Made by a program: the position numbers and the translations under genes. A stretch of 64,000 nt of DNA from SG8-41 sp963699525. GTDB taxonomy: Bacteria > Pseudomonadota > Gammaproteobacteria > Burkholderiales > SG8-41. How positions within the stretch are numbered: the first letter of the stretch is position 1; the number at the start of each line of letters is the position of its first letter. The DNA lies in contig CAVOUI010000008.1 of the NCBI GenBank assembly GCA_963699525.1, positions 54,983 to 118,982 of the forward strand, in the 5' to 3' direction. The notes under the pieces are model-generated. The model ran no database searches. It was not told the DNA's origin and saw nothing but the letters and a program-made list of their open reading frames with translations. Below are positions 52,336-60,158 of the stretch, piece after piece.

Positions 52336-52619
52336 ATGACCATGAAAACGGAATGGAAGCGGGGACTGGGCGTGGCGATGTCGCAATTGCGCTGGCTTTC
52401 CCCGCGCTGGCCCAGGACGCCAAAAAGAAGGAAAAGCCGCACAGCGCCGACGAGGTGAAGGAGGACATCGCCAATCATCGCGCGATGGCCGACGCACACC
52501 TCGCGGCCGCGAAATGCCTCGAGGCGGGCAAGCCGGAGAAGGAATGCCATGCCCAGCTCGCCAAGGACTGCAAAGGTCTGGGGATCGGCAAGTACTGCGG
52601 AATGAAGCACCGGCACTGA
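52336..52619 (+). CDS. Small exported Cys/His-containing protein (frameshifted in the signal peptide)
   Basis: A short gene with a strong AGGAGGAGGGAG leader. MTMKTEWKRGLGVA begins a signal peptide whose remainder (ALAFPALAQDAKKKEK) lies in another frame; one missing base near 52380 explains this. The mature part, about 70 residues, contains HSADEVKEDIANHRAMADAH and four Cys (KCLEAGKPEKECHAQLAKDC, KYCGMKHRH). The C-terminal KYCGMKHRH could bind metal. I do not recognise a named family. The genes around it suggest a periplasmic accessory protein of the metal cluster. Confidence 0.6.
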
Positions 52620-52713
52620 GCGGGCAGTCGTCCCCGTGCAGGGGAACGTGGAGTAGAATCAGCGCCCTAACCGTGGACGTCCGGATCGTCGACGAGGAAT
52701 GGTCGGAGGAAAT

Positions 52714-53223
52714 ATGCGGATCTTCATCGGTATTGTGGCATTGCTGCTTGCGGTCCAGGCACCGGTCTGGGCGCAGCAGAAGGGCGTTCCCGGGAAGGAC
52801 ATGGGTCCGGTGGATACGCCGTTGCCGCCTTCTCCCTACCTCGACAAGCCGCTGCCCGAGTTGAAGGGGGTGGTGTCCTGGAAGACGCTGGGCCAGGTCA
52901 CCCCGGTCCGGCAGCAGGACCGCTTCATTCCGCAGTTCTCCAAGGACGTCGCCGCGCTCGACAAGAAGGAAATCAAGCTGCAGGGCTTCATGATGCCGCT
53001 CGACATGGGCGAGAAGCAGAAGCGCTTCCTGCTGGTCGCGTTGCCTCCCTCGTGCGCGTTCTGCCTGCCGGGCGGCCCCGACCAGCTGGTCGAGGTGGTG
53101 GCCAAGACCCCGGTCAAGTACGGCTTCGATCCCGTCGTCGTCTCGGGCAAGTTCGTCGTGCTGAAGGACGATCCGATGGGGCTCTATTACCGCCTGACCG
53201 ACGCCGTCGCGGTTTCTCAATAG
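52714..53223 (+). CDS. DUF3299 domain-containing periplasmic protein
   Basis: Exported protein of 169 residues (signal peptide about 1-20, ending VWAQ). It has the DUF3299 core FSKDVAALDKKEIKLQGFMMPLD, LLVALPPSCAFCLPGGPDQLV (a conserved CxxC) and VSGKFVVLKDDPMGLYYRL. The homologue PA4066 in Pseudomonas aeruginosa belongs to a zinc-starvation operon with an ABC ATPase and permease, which also precede this gene. The biochemical function is unknown; metal handling is an inference. ATG 52714 follows GGAGGAA. Confidence 0.85.
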   Translation: MRIFIGIVALLLAVQAPVWAQQKGVPGKDMGPVDTPLPPSPYLDKPLPELKGVVSWKTLGQVTPVRQQDRFIPQFSKDVAALDKKEIKLQGFMMPLDMGEKQKRFLLVALPPSCAFCLPGGPDQLVEVVAKTPVKYGFDPVVVSGKFVVLKDDPMGLYYRLTDAVAVSQ

Positions 53224-53251
53224 CGGGTCCGGTACCGCTTCCTGACCGGCA

Positions 53252-53606
53252 ATGAAGCGGGCTCTCCTTCACGCCGCCTGCGCTGTCCTGCTGCTCTGCG
53301 CGCAGAGCAGCGCGCTCATCCATTCGACCTGGCACCTTCACGATTATCTCCCCGCGCAGGAGCATCACGACCAAGGCAGCGCCCCGCACGAGCACGGTGA
53401 CGACGGCGGGACGCCCTCGACCCAAGTCCGAACTTTGCGTTTTCCATGCCGCCCTCGGCAGCCTGTTCGCGGGCGGATGCGCCCACGCAGCCCGCGATAG
53501 GCGGCCGCCGGTGTTTCCGAGCTGGTTCGCGACGTCACCCGCCATCTGGCGCGTCGCGCAGCCCGCAACAACTCCACCTTCCCGCGCTCCTCCCGTTCTT
53601 CTCTGA
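53252..53606 (+). CDS. His-rich exported protein (DUF2946-like, frameshifted)
   Basis: Signal peptide (KRALLHAACAVLLLCAQSSA) followed by a His-rich stretch: HSTWHLHDYLPAQEHHDQ, then HEHGDDGG. After a frame break near 53426 the second frame gives SELCVFHAALGSLFAGGCAHA, a Cys/His pattern seen in small metal-homeostasis proteins of the DUF2946 kind, ending at TGA 53606. One extra base explains the break. The His cluster makes periplasmic zinc or copper binding plausible. A hairpin terminator follows. Confidence 0.55.
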
Positions 53607-53617
53607 CACAGCATGGG

Positions 53618-53653
53618 CGCAACCGGTGACCCCGGTTGCGGTGTTCCTTTTGC
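53618..53653 (+). terminator. Hairpin terminator before the outer-membrane protein gene
   Basis: Perfect 9-bp arms CGCAACCGG (53618-53626) and CCGGTTGCG (53632-53640) with loop TGACC, followed by GTGTTCCTTTT. It fits an intrinsic terminator that separates the ABC/DUF3299 genes from the porin-znuAB part, although the U-tract is imperfect. An operator role is also possible. Confidence 0.5.
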
Positions 53654-53671
53654 GTTCAGAGGAGAACTCAA

Positions 53672-55077
53672 ATGTTCAAGTGCAGATGGATCGCTGCGGC
53701 GGTCGCGCTCGCGTTTGCGGGCGCTGCGCCGGCGCAGGACGCGGACCTCGCGAAGATGCGCGAGGAAATGAAGCAACTGAAGGAAGACTACGAGCAACGC
53801 ATGCGGGCGCTGGAGCAGCGGCTGAACGAGGCGGAAGCCAAGGCCGGCAAGGCGGAGCAAAGCGCGGCGAAGGCTGAAGCGACGGCAGCGGGAGCAACAG
53901 GAGGGCGCAGCGGCGAGAATGCATTCAACCCGGCGATTTCGCTGATCCTGCAGGGCACCTACGCGAACGAATCGCAGAACCCCAACAACTACAAGATCAC
54001 CGGTTTCGTGCCCTCCAGGCGGGGAAGTGGCACCGCCGAATCGGGGCTTCAGCCTGTCCGAAACCGAGCTCAGCATTGCCGGCAATATCGACCCCTACTT
54101 CCGCGGCGTGGCCGTTGTCGCTCTCACCCCCGAGAACGAGGCCGAGGTCGAGGAGGCGTACTTCCAGACGCTGGCGCTGCCGCGCGGCTTGATCCTCAAG
54201 GGCGGCCGTTTCTTCTCCGACATCGGCTATCTGAACCCGATCCACCAGCACGCGTGGGACTTCCAGGACGCGCCGCTGGTGTACAAGGCGTTCCTCGGCG
54301 GCCAGCTCAAGCAGGACGGCGTACAGCTCAGGTGGGTTGCGCCGACGCCGGTCTTTTTCGAGCTCGGCGCGGAATTCTCGAGCGGCACCCAGTTTCCGGG
54401 GAGCGATCGCAACGCGAACGGAGTGGGCAGCACCGCGTTCTTCGGCCATCTCGGCGGCGACATCGGGCCGAGCACTGCCTGGCGCGCGGGTCTTTCCTAT
54501 CTGCGCAACTCGCCCGATAACCGCACTTACGACGACGTGGACTCAATGGGCGGCGCAACGACCAACAGCTTTTCCGGAAAAACCAAGATGTGGATCGCCG
54601 ACGCAGTCCTCAAGTGGGCCCCTAACGGCAATCCCTCGGTTACAAATTTCAAGCTGCAAGGCGAGTATTTCCAGTTCAAGCAGGACGGCAATCTGACCTA
54701 TGACGACCAGTCGGGCAGCAACGTGTTCGGGTCGGTCACCGGTCCCTTGAACACGGATCAGTCCGGCTGGTACGCGCAGGGCGTGTGGCAGTTCATGCCG
54801 CGCTGGCGCGTCGGTTACCGCTATGACAAGTTGAGCTACGGGACGGTCGATAACGGCATCGTCAACGAACGGTCTCGGGCCGACCGCCGCCGATTTCCCG
54901 GTGCTCGCCAACTACAGCCCGACGCGCAATACGGTGATGTTCGACTGGAGCCCGAGCGAGTTCAGCCGCATCCGCCTGCAGTACGCGGTGGACAAGTCAC
55001 AACAGGGCCTGACCGACAACCAATTCTTCGTGCAGTACATCTACAGCCTGGGCGCGCACGGCGCGCACAAGTTCTGA
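53672..55077 (+). CDS. Outer-membrane beta-barrel protein of the metal cluster (two frame breaks)
   Basis: Signal peptide (about 1-21, ending APAQD), a periplasmic coiled coil (KMREEMKQLKEDYEQRMRAL and following, about 27-75), then a barrel of alternating beta-strand pattern ending in the terminal aromatic signature AHGAHKF. The frame changes near 54017 (rejoins at VAPPNRGFSLSETELS) and near 54868 (rejoins at GLGPTAADFPVLANYSP); removing one base at each gives about 467 residues. It resembles porins with an N-terminal coiled coil. Position directly before znuA suggests passage of zinc or another metal. Specificity is unproven. Confidence 0.75.
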
Positions 55078-55093
55078 GCGAAAGGACACTGCA

Positions 55094-55996
55094 ATGGTTC
55101 GAATCCAATGGCTGGCAATCGTAATCCTGTGGCTGCTCGCGCACCCTGCATTCGCGGCGCTCAATATCCTGGCTTGCGAGCCGGAGTGGGGCGCGCTGGC
55201 GAAGGAACTGGGGGGCGACAAGGCGAGCATCTACGTCGCGACCACCGCGCTGCAGGACCCGCACCGCATCGAAGCGCGCCCGAGCCTGATCGCGCGCGCG
55301 CGCGGCGCCGACCTGGTGGTGTGCAGCGGGGCCGACCTCGAGGTGGGCTGGCTCCCCCTGCTTCAGACCCAGTCGGGCAATCCGAAGATTCAGACCGGCC
55401 AGCCCGGCTATTTCGAGGCGGCGAATTACGTGGTGAAGCTGGAAGTGCCGCGGCTGGTGGACCGCTCGCAGGGCGACGTCCATCCCGGCGGAAACCCGCA
55501 CATTCATTTGAGCCCGTACAACATCGAGAAGGTCGCGATAGCGCTCGCGGAGCGCATGGCGCAGATCGACAGCCAGGAAGCGGGGTACTACCAGGCCAGG
55601 ACCAGCGCATTTCTCGAGCGCTGGCGCCAGGCGATCGCGAAATGGGAAAAGGACGGAGCCTCGTTGAAGGGCATGCCGATCGTCGTCCACCACAAAGACC
55701 TGTCCTATCTGAACAACTGGCTGGGGTTGCGGGAAGTCGGGGAACTGGAACCCAAGCCCGGCCTGCCGCCGACCACCTCGCACCTGAGCGATCTCCTGTC
55801 CCGTCTCGGCAAGGACCCGGCGAAGGCGGTGGTGCGCTCGGCCTACAACGATCCGCAGGCGGCCGAGTGGCTGTCGGCGCGCGCCGGGATTCCAGCTGTC
55901 ACGCTGCCTTTCACGGTGGGCGGCACCGACCGGGCCAAGGACCTGTTCAGCCTGTATGACGACACGCTGGCGCGGCTGCTCGCGGTGAACAAATGA
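55094..55996 (+). CDS. znuA: Zinc/metal ABC transporter periplasmic binding protein (ZnuA-like)
   Basis: Cluster A-I solute-binding protein of 300 residues with a signal peptide (about 1-21, ending AFAA). Candidate metal ligands in family positions are His57 in ALQDPHRIEARPS, His130, His136 and His138 in GDVHPGGNPHIHLSP, and His199-His200 in IVVHHKDLSYL. The usual long His-rich loop of ZnuA is absent. Mn or Fe binding cannot be excluded. It starts 17 bp after the barrel gene and overlaps znuB by 4 bp. Confidence 0.88.
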   Translation: MVRIQWLAIVILWLLAHPAFAALNILACEPEWGALAKELGGDKASIYVATTALQDPHRIEARPSLIARARGADLVVCSGADLEVGWLPLLQTQSGNPKIQTGQPGYFEAANYVVKLEVPRLVDRSQGDVHPGGNPHIHLSPYNIEKVAIALAERMAQIDSQEAGYYQARTSAFLERWRQAIAKWEKDGASLKGMPIVVHHKDLSYLNNWLGLREVGELEPKPGLPPTTSHLSDLLSRLGKDPAKAVVRSAYNDPQAAEWLSARAGIPAVTLPFTVGGTDRAKDLFSLYDDTLARLLAVNK

Positions 55997-56760
55997 CGAC
56001 GACAGCGATCGAGTTGGGCATCTTGTTGCCGGCGCTCGTTGCCGGGCTGCTGGTCACGGCTACCCATGTGCCGCTCGGCATCCAGGTGCTCTCCCGCGGC
56101 ATCGTGTTCATCGATCTCGCGATCGCCCAGGTGGCGGGAGTGGGGGTGATCTTTGCCGACTGGCTGGGCCTGGAGCCCCAGGGCTGGGCGGTGCAGGCCG
56201 CGGCGCTCGCCGCAGCTCTGGCCGGTGCGATGCTGCTCACCTGGACCGAGAAGCGTTGGCCCGAAGTGCAGGAAGCCGTGATCGGCACCACCTTCGTGCT
56301 GGCTGCGAGCGGCGCGCTGCTGCTTCTGGCTGCCAATCCGCATGGCGCGGAGCACCTGAAAGACCTGCTGGTCGGCCAGATCCTTTGGGTGAGCTGGCCG
56401 CGGCTGCTGCCGGTGGCGCTGGTGTATGCGGTGGTCCTGGCGCTCTGGTTCGGATTGCGCGATCGACTCGGCCGCACCGGGTTCTACCTGTTATTCGCGG
56501 CGGCGGTGACCGTCTCGGTGCAGCTCGTCGGGCTCTACCTGGTCTTTACGACGCTGATCGTGCCGGCGCTCGCGACGCATCGGTTGCGCCGCGCCCGGCT
56601 TGCGATCTGCTACGCGCTGAGCGCCTGCGGTTACGCCCTCGGGCTGCTCGTCTCCGCCGTGCTCGACCTGCCATCCGGCGCCGTAATCGTATGGGCCATG
56701 GCGCTGCTGGCGGTGCCGGTGTTTGCGTGGACCGTCCGGCCGGCTTCCACGCGCGGATAA
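55993..56760 (+). CDS. znuB: Zinc/metal ABC transporter permease (ZnuB-like)
   Basis: Inner-membrane permease of 255 residues with about eight hydrophobic helices. It begins LPALVAGLLVTATHVPLGIQVLSRGIVFIDLAIAQ, with the conserved ALALAQ-like turn (DLAIAQVAGVG), and has the DLLVGQILWVSW coupling segment. It pairs with the preceding binding protein. No ZnuC-type ATPase lies next to it. The nearest ATPase (50461) belongs to a LolD/MacB-like subfamily, so a znuC elsewhere is likely. Confidence 0.9.
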   Translation: MTTTAIELGILLPALVAGLLVTATHVPLGIQVLSRGIVFIDLAIAQVAGVGVIFADWLGLEPQGWAVQAAALAAALAGAMLLTWTEKRWPEVQEAVIGTTFVLAASGALLLLAANPHGAEHLKDLLVGQILWVSWPRLLPVALVYAVVLALWFGLRDRLGRTGFYLLFAAAVTVSVQLVGLYLVFTTLIVPALATHRLRRARLAICYALSACGYALGLLVSAVLDLPSGAVIVWAMALLAVPVFAWTVRPASTRG

Positions 56761-56846
56761 GCCGGGTATCGCGCGAATCAGCGCGGGACAGGTTTGATGC
56801 CGGAGCGGCAATCCGACGATAATGCCTCATCGGGTTGCCGTTAATC

Positions 56847-57548
56847 ATGTTGGGTCAGCACTCAGAAACAATCGAACCGCGCCTGCTCGGGCAGCGCCGC
56901 CGCGCCCGGAGAGTGCTGTACGGATTTCTGGCAGGGAGCGCGGTAGCGCACGCGGTCGTGCTGGGAAGCCTGCCGGAGCTCGCGCGCGATCAACAGCCCG
57001 TCCCGCAAAGCGTGCTGGAGGTGACCGTGCTGAAATACGAGGCAGTGCCGGCCGCGTCTCCTCCACCCGGCAAGCCGAAATCAGAGCGCCCGGCGAACCG
57101 GATGCCGCCGCGGTCGGCATCGCACGAGCAGGCGCCGGTCCTGGCGCTGTCCGATCCGCGGAAGATCGAAGGCGCCGCCTTCACCTTCGAGCCCTCCGGG
57201 AATCAGGAACCGACGGCCACCGGCCCCTCGCAGGAACCCCTTGATGCAAACGTCGCCACGCAACCGGCCGGCTTCAGCGCTGCGTACTTGAGCAACCCGG
57301 CGCCGAGCTATCCGGCCGCGTCACGGCGTGCAAACGAGCAGGGGACAGTGACGCTGCGCGTGCGGGTGGGGGTGGACGGAAGCGCATCGCGCGTGACGGT
57401 GGAGAAATCCAGCGGCTCGCCGCACCTCGACGCCGCCGCGCTGGAAGCGGTCAAAGCCTGGCGCTTCACGCCCGCCCGCCGGGGCGCGGACGCCGTCGAG
57501 TCCTGGATGCTGGTGCCGATCGTATTTCGTCTCGAAAGCCCGTCTTAG
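56847..57548 (+). CDS. tonB: Energy transducer TonB
   Basis: A 233-residue protein with an N-terminal membrane anchor (VLYGFLAGSAVAHAVVL, about 23-40), a Pro-rich linker (about 65-145), and a C-terminal TonB domain: NPAPSYPAASRRANEQGTVTLRVRVGVDGSASRVTVEKSSG (split motif) and LDAAALEAVKAWRFTPA. It transmits proton-motive force to outer-membrane receptors. No exbB, exbD or TonB-dependent receptor is visible nearby. ATG 56847 was preferred to TTG 56835. Start lies 86 bp after znuB. Confidence 0.88.
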   Translation: MLGQHSETIEPRLLGQRRRARRVLYGFLAGSAVAHAVVLGSLPELARDQQPVPQSVLEVTVLKYEAVPAASPPPGKPKSERPANRMPPRSASHEQAPVLALSDPRKIEGAAFTFEPSGNQEPTATGPSQEPLDANVATQPAGFSAAYLSNPAPSYPAASRRANEQGTVTLRVRVGVDGSASRVTVEKSSGSPHLDAAALEAVKAWRFTPARRGADAVESWMLVPIVFRLESPS

Positions 57549-57595
57549 ATCTCCGGCTGGAGAATGTTCCAAAGATATTGCAAGGAGCCATCGTG

Positions 57596-58066
57596 ATGCC
57601 CGCCTCGAAAGCACCTGCCCTCGCAGCCTCCGCAATCTTGTGGTGCACCCTGATGACGGCAAACGCGAACGCGCAGCCAGTCGAGGTCAAGGAGGCCTGG
57701 ATCCGCGGGACCGTCGCCGGACAGAAGGCGAGCGGAGCGTTCATGAGCCTCACCAGCCGCTCGCCGGCGCGCCTGGTGGCGGTGGCAAGTCCGGTTGCAG
57801 GCGTCGTCGAGATTCACAACATGAAGATGGAAGGCAACGTCATGAAGATGTTCGCCGTGGACGGCATCGACCTGCCTGCAAACCGGACCGTGAAGCTCGC
57901 GCCCGGCGGCTACCACGTCATGCTGATGGATCTCAAGCAGACGCTCAAGGCCGGCGACCGCGTGCCGTTGAAGCTCACGTTCGAGCTGGCGGGGAAAAAG
58001 CGCGAGACGATGGAGCTCGAAGTGGAGGTCCGCCCGGTCACGGGCGAATCGAAACACGGCCATTGA
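57596..58066 (+). CDS. Periplasmic copper chaperone, PCuAC family
   Basis: A 156-residue exported protein (signal peptide about 1-27, ending NANAQ). The copper(I) site motif H(M)X10MX21HXM is met exactly: His74, Met85, His107 and Met109. Such proteins deliver copper to the CuA or CuB sites of cytochrome oxidase or serve copper resistance. It is the last plus-strand gene of the metal cluster, with AAGGAG before the start. The next gene is convergent. Confidence 0.92.
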   Translation: MPASKAPALAASAILWCTLMTANANAQPVEVKEAWIRGTVAGQKASGAFMSLTSRSPARLVAVASPVAGVVEIHNMKMEGNVMKMFAVDGIDLPANRTVKLAPGGYHVMLMDLKQTLKAGDRVPLKLTFELAGKKRETMELEVEVRPVTGESKHGH

Positions 58067-58098
58067 CCGGCGCCGCACTATCGCGACGCAGGGTCACC

Positions 58099-59058
58099 TC
58101 ATCGCGTGAGGACGAAGGGTTTCACCCCAAGCGCCTGGCCGATGCGGTCGGCATCGCGCCGCGCTTCGGATTCCCGTGGGTAGGGACCCGCCTGCACCCG
58201 GAACAGGCCGTCGCGGCTGAAGACTTGCAGCGCGCCCGACAGCCAATCGATCTGGACTTTCATCCGGGCCAGGAAATTCTCCGCGTTCTCCCTGGATCCG
58301 AATGCGCCGAGTTGCAGGAAGATCCCTCCGGCTTCGTTTCCGACCGGCACCGGCGGGGCGGCAGCTGATACCGCCGGTGGCGGTGTCGCGTTGGGGAGAG
58401 GGCTGGCGGGCGGCTCGGGCTCCTGCGCAGCAGCGAGCGGCACGCTCTCGGGCTGCGGGGCGGGCGACACGGGTCGAGGCGGCGCCGAGGCAACCATCGT
58501 TCCCGCGCCGTCGGGAAGAATCGACTCGACCTCGACCAGGGCATTGCCTCCGGCGAGCACGCCGATGCGGTGGGCGGCGGTATACGAGAGATCGATGAGG
58601 CGGCCGTCGACGAACGGACCGCGGTCGTTGATGCGCACCACCACCGTCCTGCCGTTCTTCAGGTTCGTCACCCGCGCGTAGCTCGGGATCGGCAGCGTTG
58701 TGTGCGCCGCGGTCATGGCGTACATGTCGTAGAGCTCACCGGAGGAAGTCGGCTTTCCATGGTAGCGGCGCCCGTACCAGGAGGCGATGCCGCGCGCCTT
58801 GTAGGGCTCGAGCGAGGTCATGGGCGTGTAGCTCTTTCCCATCACGGAGTAGGGCCGCGCCGTGCCGCGATTGATCGGCTCGACGCGCGGCACCGCGTCC
58901 GGGATGCCGTCGAGGTTGGCCGGCGGCTTCGCGCCCGGCCCGTCGTCGAGGTAGTAGCCGCCGGGACGCGTCGGCGGCGCCTTGGGCGTGGTTCCACAAC
59001 CGCCCAGCGCTGCGGCGACAAGAATCGTCGCGGTGGCAAGGGTGAGCCCTGTTTTCAT
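58099..59058 (-). CDS. rlpA: Septal ring lytic transglycosylase RlpA family lipoprotein
   Basis: A 319-residue lipoprotein (lipobox ALGGC, Cys21). The double-psi beta-barrel domain spans about 88-175 (GIASWYGRRYHGKPTSSGE, YAMTAAHTTLPIPS, VVVRINDRGPF with the catalytic Asp). A Pro/Ala-rich linker follows, and a C-terminal SPOR domain (about 245-319, IFLQLGAFGSRENAENFL) binds denuded glycan at the septum. Its ATG overlaps the rodA stop (ATGA). It closes the mreBCD-mrdAB-rlpA operon. Confidence 0.93.
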   Translation of the reverse strand: MKTGLTLATATILVAAALGGCGTTPKAPPTRPGGYYLDDGPGAKPPANLDGIPDAVPRVEPINRGTARPYSVMGKSYTPMTSLEPYKARGIASWYGRRYHGKPTSSGELYDMYAMTAAHTTLPIPSYARVTNLKNGRTVVVRINDRGPFVDGRLIDLSYTAAHRIGVLAGGNALVEVESILPDGAGTMVASAPPRPVSPAPQPESVPLAAAQEPEPPASPLPNATPPPAVSAAAPPVPVGNEAGGIFLQLGAFGSRENAENFLARMKVQIDWLSGALQVFSRDGLFRVQAGPYPRESEARRDADRIGQALGVKPFVLTR

Positions 59059-60158
59059 GTCTGGACGAGCTTCTTGTGGCTGTTGATGCTCATCAGGATG
59101 CCGAAGCCGAGGCACATCGAGGCGAGAGCCGTGCCGCCGTAGCTGATGAACGGCAGGGGCACTCCCACGACCGGCAGGATGCCGCTCACCATGCCCATGT
59201 TGACGAAGGTGTAGGTGAAAAAGGTGAGCGTGATCGCGCCGGCGAGCAGCCGCGTGAACATGGTCGGTGCGTTCGCGGTGATCAGCATTCCGCGCGAAAT
59301 GACGGCCAGGTAGAGGCCGAACAGCACCAGGCAGCCGAGGAGCCCGAACTCCTCGGCGAAGACCGCGAACACGAAATCGGTGGTGCGCTCGGGAATGAAG
59401 TCGAGGTGCGTCTGCGAGCCGTTCAGCCAGCCCTTGCCAAACCAGCCCCCGGAGCCGACCGCGATCATGGACTGGATCGTGTGGTAGCCGGCGCCGAGCG
59501 GATCCTGGCTGGGATCGAGGAGGGTCAGGATGCGCTGGCGCTGGTAGTCGCGCAGCGCCGACCACACGAACGGCAGGGCAGCGGCGCCGGCAATCGCCAC
59601 TCCCGCCATGACGCGCCACGACAGGCCGGCGAGGAACAGCACGAAAAACCCCGATGCGGTGATGAGCACCGCGGTGCCGAGATCGGGCTGGCGCGCGATC
59701 AGCGCGACCGGCACGACCAGCATCACCAGGGCAACCGCGTAGTTTGCAAGCCGCAGCGTCTTTTCGTGACGGTCGAAGTACCACGCCATGGCGAGCGGGA
59801 CGGCGATCTTCATGAATTCCGACGGCTGCACGCGGGTGATGCCGAGATCGAGCCAGCGGCGCGCGCCCTGGATGACGTCGCCGAAGAGCGCCACCGCGAC
59901 GAGAAGCAGGAGGCCGATCACGTAGAGCGGCAGCGCGAGGCGCATCAGGTAATGCGGCGGAATGTTGGCGAACACCCACAGCACGGAGAGCGCGATCAGG
60001 ATATTCGCGACCTGACCCATGACGCGCACCGCACTCAGGTTGGAAGCGCTCACCAGCACCACCAGCCCAAGCGCCACCAGCGCCAGCACGATGCCGAGCA
60101 ACGTGCCGTCGAGGTTGCGCGTGAGATAGTGCCCGAGGCGTCTAACCGCCGGATGCAT
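59055..60158 (-). CDS. mrdB: Rod shape-determining protein RodA (SEDS peptidoglycan polymerase)
   Basis: Lipid II polymerase of the elongasome. The 367-residue protein has ten membrane helices and SEDS signatures: GARRWLDLGITRVQPSEFMKIA, the catalytic Asp loop RQPDLGTAVL, PERTTDFVFAVFAEEFGLLG and PFISYGGTALAS. The start at 60158 (MHPAVRRLGHYLTRN) has AAGGAG 3 bases upstream and gives the family length. However, the upstream PBP2 frame reads into it without a stop, so a fused product is also possible. Confidence 0.95.
   Translation of the reverse strand: MHPAVRRLGHYLTRNLDGTLLGIVLALVALGLVVLVSASNLSAVRVMGQVANILIALSVLWVFANIPPHYLMRLALPLYVIGLLLLVAVALFGDVIQGARRWLDLGITRVQPSEFMKIAVPLAMAWYFDRHEKTLRLANYAVALVMLVVPVALIARQPDLGTAVLITASGFFVLFLAGLSWRVMAGVAIAGAAALPFVWSALRDYQRQRILTLLDPSQDPLGAGYHTIQSMIAVGSGGWFGKGWLNGSQTHLDFIPERTTDFVFAVFAEEFGLLGCLVLFGLYLAVISRGMLITANAPTMFTRLLAGAITLTFFTYTFVNMGMVSGILPVVGVPLPFISYGGTALASMCLGFGILMSINSHKKLVQT

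Noticed and set aside
55096..55106. GGTTCGAATCC, identical to a tRNA T-arm core
   Set aside because: It is the beginning of the znuA coding sequence. No acceptor stem, anticodon arm or D-arm can be built around it.
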